A model generated the notes under the pieces. It was given only the letters and a program-made list of their open reading frames with translations, was not told the origin of the DNA and did no database searches. DNA of 5,599 bases from positions 1 to 5,599 of the forward strand of contig CAIVEA010000297.1 of the NCBI GenBank assembly GCA_903904765.1, written 5' to 3'. Position numbers and translations under genes: made by a program. Origin of the DNA: an uncultured Chloroflexota bacterium. GTDB taxonomy: Bacteria > Chloroflexota > Anaerolineae > Aggregatilineales > Phototrophicaceae. Position 1 is the stretch's first letter. Each line of letters begins with the position of its first letter. Shown here piece by piece: positions 5,564 through 5,599 of this stretch.

Positions 5564-5599
5564 AACGCGGCGACTAACGTGCTGCTGGTGGGGGCGGGA

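Larger units (their letters stand above)
3917..5599 (+). repeat. Array of five X25-like modules in the order A-B-B'-A-B
   Basis: Modules lie at 3917-4210 (A), 4220-4510 (B, degenerate), 4571-4894 (B'), 4991-5308 (A) and 5309-5599 (B, interrupted by TAA). Type A has GLxxDxxDxVWxGxFxLPAGxYEYK and ends FYYDxxxHWxxDS. Type B has a DPDG(D/N)G(I/V)Y loop, resembling a calcium-binding turn, before the IPxGxY strand. Each module has one cysteine pair near its start (residues 48/56, 148/156, 270/284, 406/420 and 512/520), probably a disulphide. The A-B pairs 1-2 and 4-5 suggest duplication of a two-module unit. Confidence 0.8.

Overview
The window is GC-rich, densely coded bacterial DNA, most likely from a member of the Chloroflexota (Anaerolineae-like). 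This assignment is an inference from the gene content: tandem pullulanase-type X25 modules with the LGCPGDWQPxC signature, secreted proteins built from choice-of-anchor-D/ASH-like repeats plus SH3b domains, and a P460-type cytochrome. No rRNA, tRNA, CRISPR array, insertion sequence or phage gene is visible.

Layout. (1) Bases 1-1458, plus strand: the 3' part of a gene for a secreted or surface protein with three Ig-like repeats and two SH3b domains. Its start lies before the window. (2) Bases 1500-1530: a strong intrinsic-terminator-like hairpin, only 21 bases before the next start codon. (3) Bases 1552-2598: a complete M42-family metallo-aminopeptidase with every expected metal ligand. (4) Bases 2610-3065: a small, very acidic protein of unknown function, probably translationally coupled to the peptidase. 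(5) Bases 3072-3689, minus strand: a membrane-anchored monoheme cytochrome of the P460 family, convergent with gene 4. (6) Bases 3690-3805: a divergent intergenic region with a symmetric 21-bp palindrome that may be an operator. (7) Base 3806 to the window end, plus strand: a secreted protein of five X25-like starch-binding modules, probably the N-terminal part of a pullulanase or alpha-amylase.

The most notable observation is that the last gene reaches TAA at 5561-5563 in the middle of its fifth module. The same frame then continues to the window end with residues that match the missing end of the module. The stop sits where sister modules have Tyr or Phe, so this looks like a nonsense mutation or sequencing error and not a natural end. 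Other points worth a second look are the terminator/leader arrangement before the peptidase gene, the intergenic palindrome, a degenerate second X25 module, and extra C-terminal cysteines in the cytochrome. I see no convincing new defence or mobile system; this is mostly ordinary chromosomal sequence coding for secreted proteins and metabolism.
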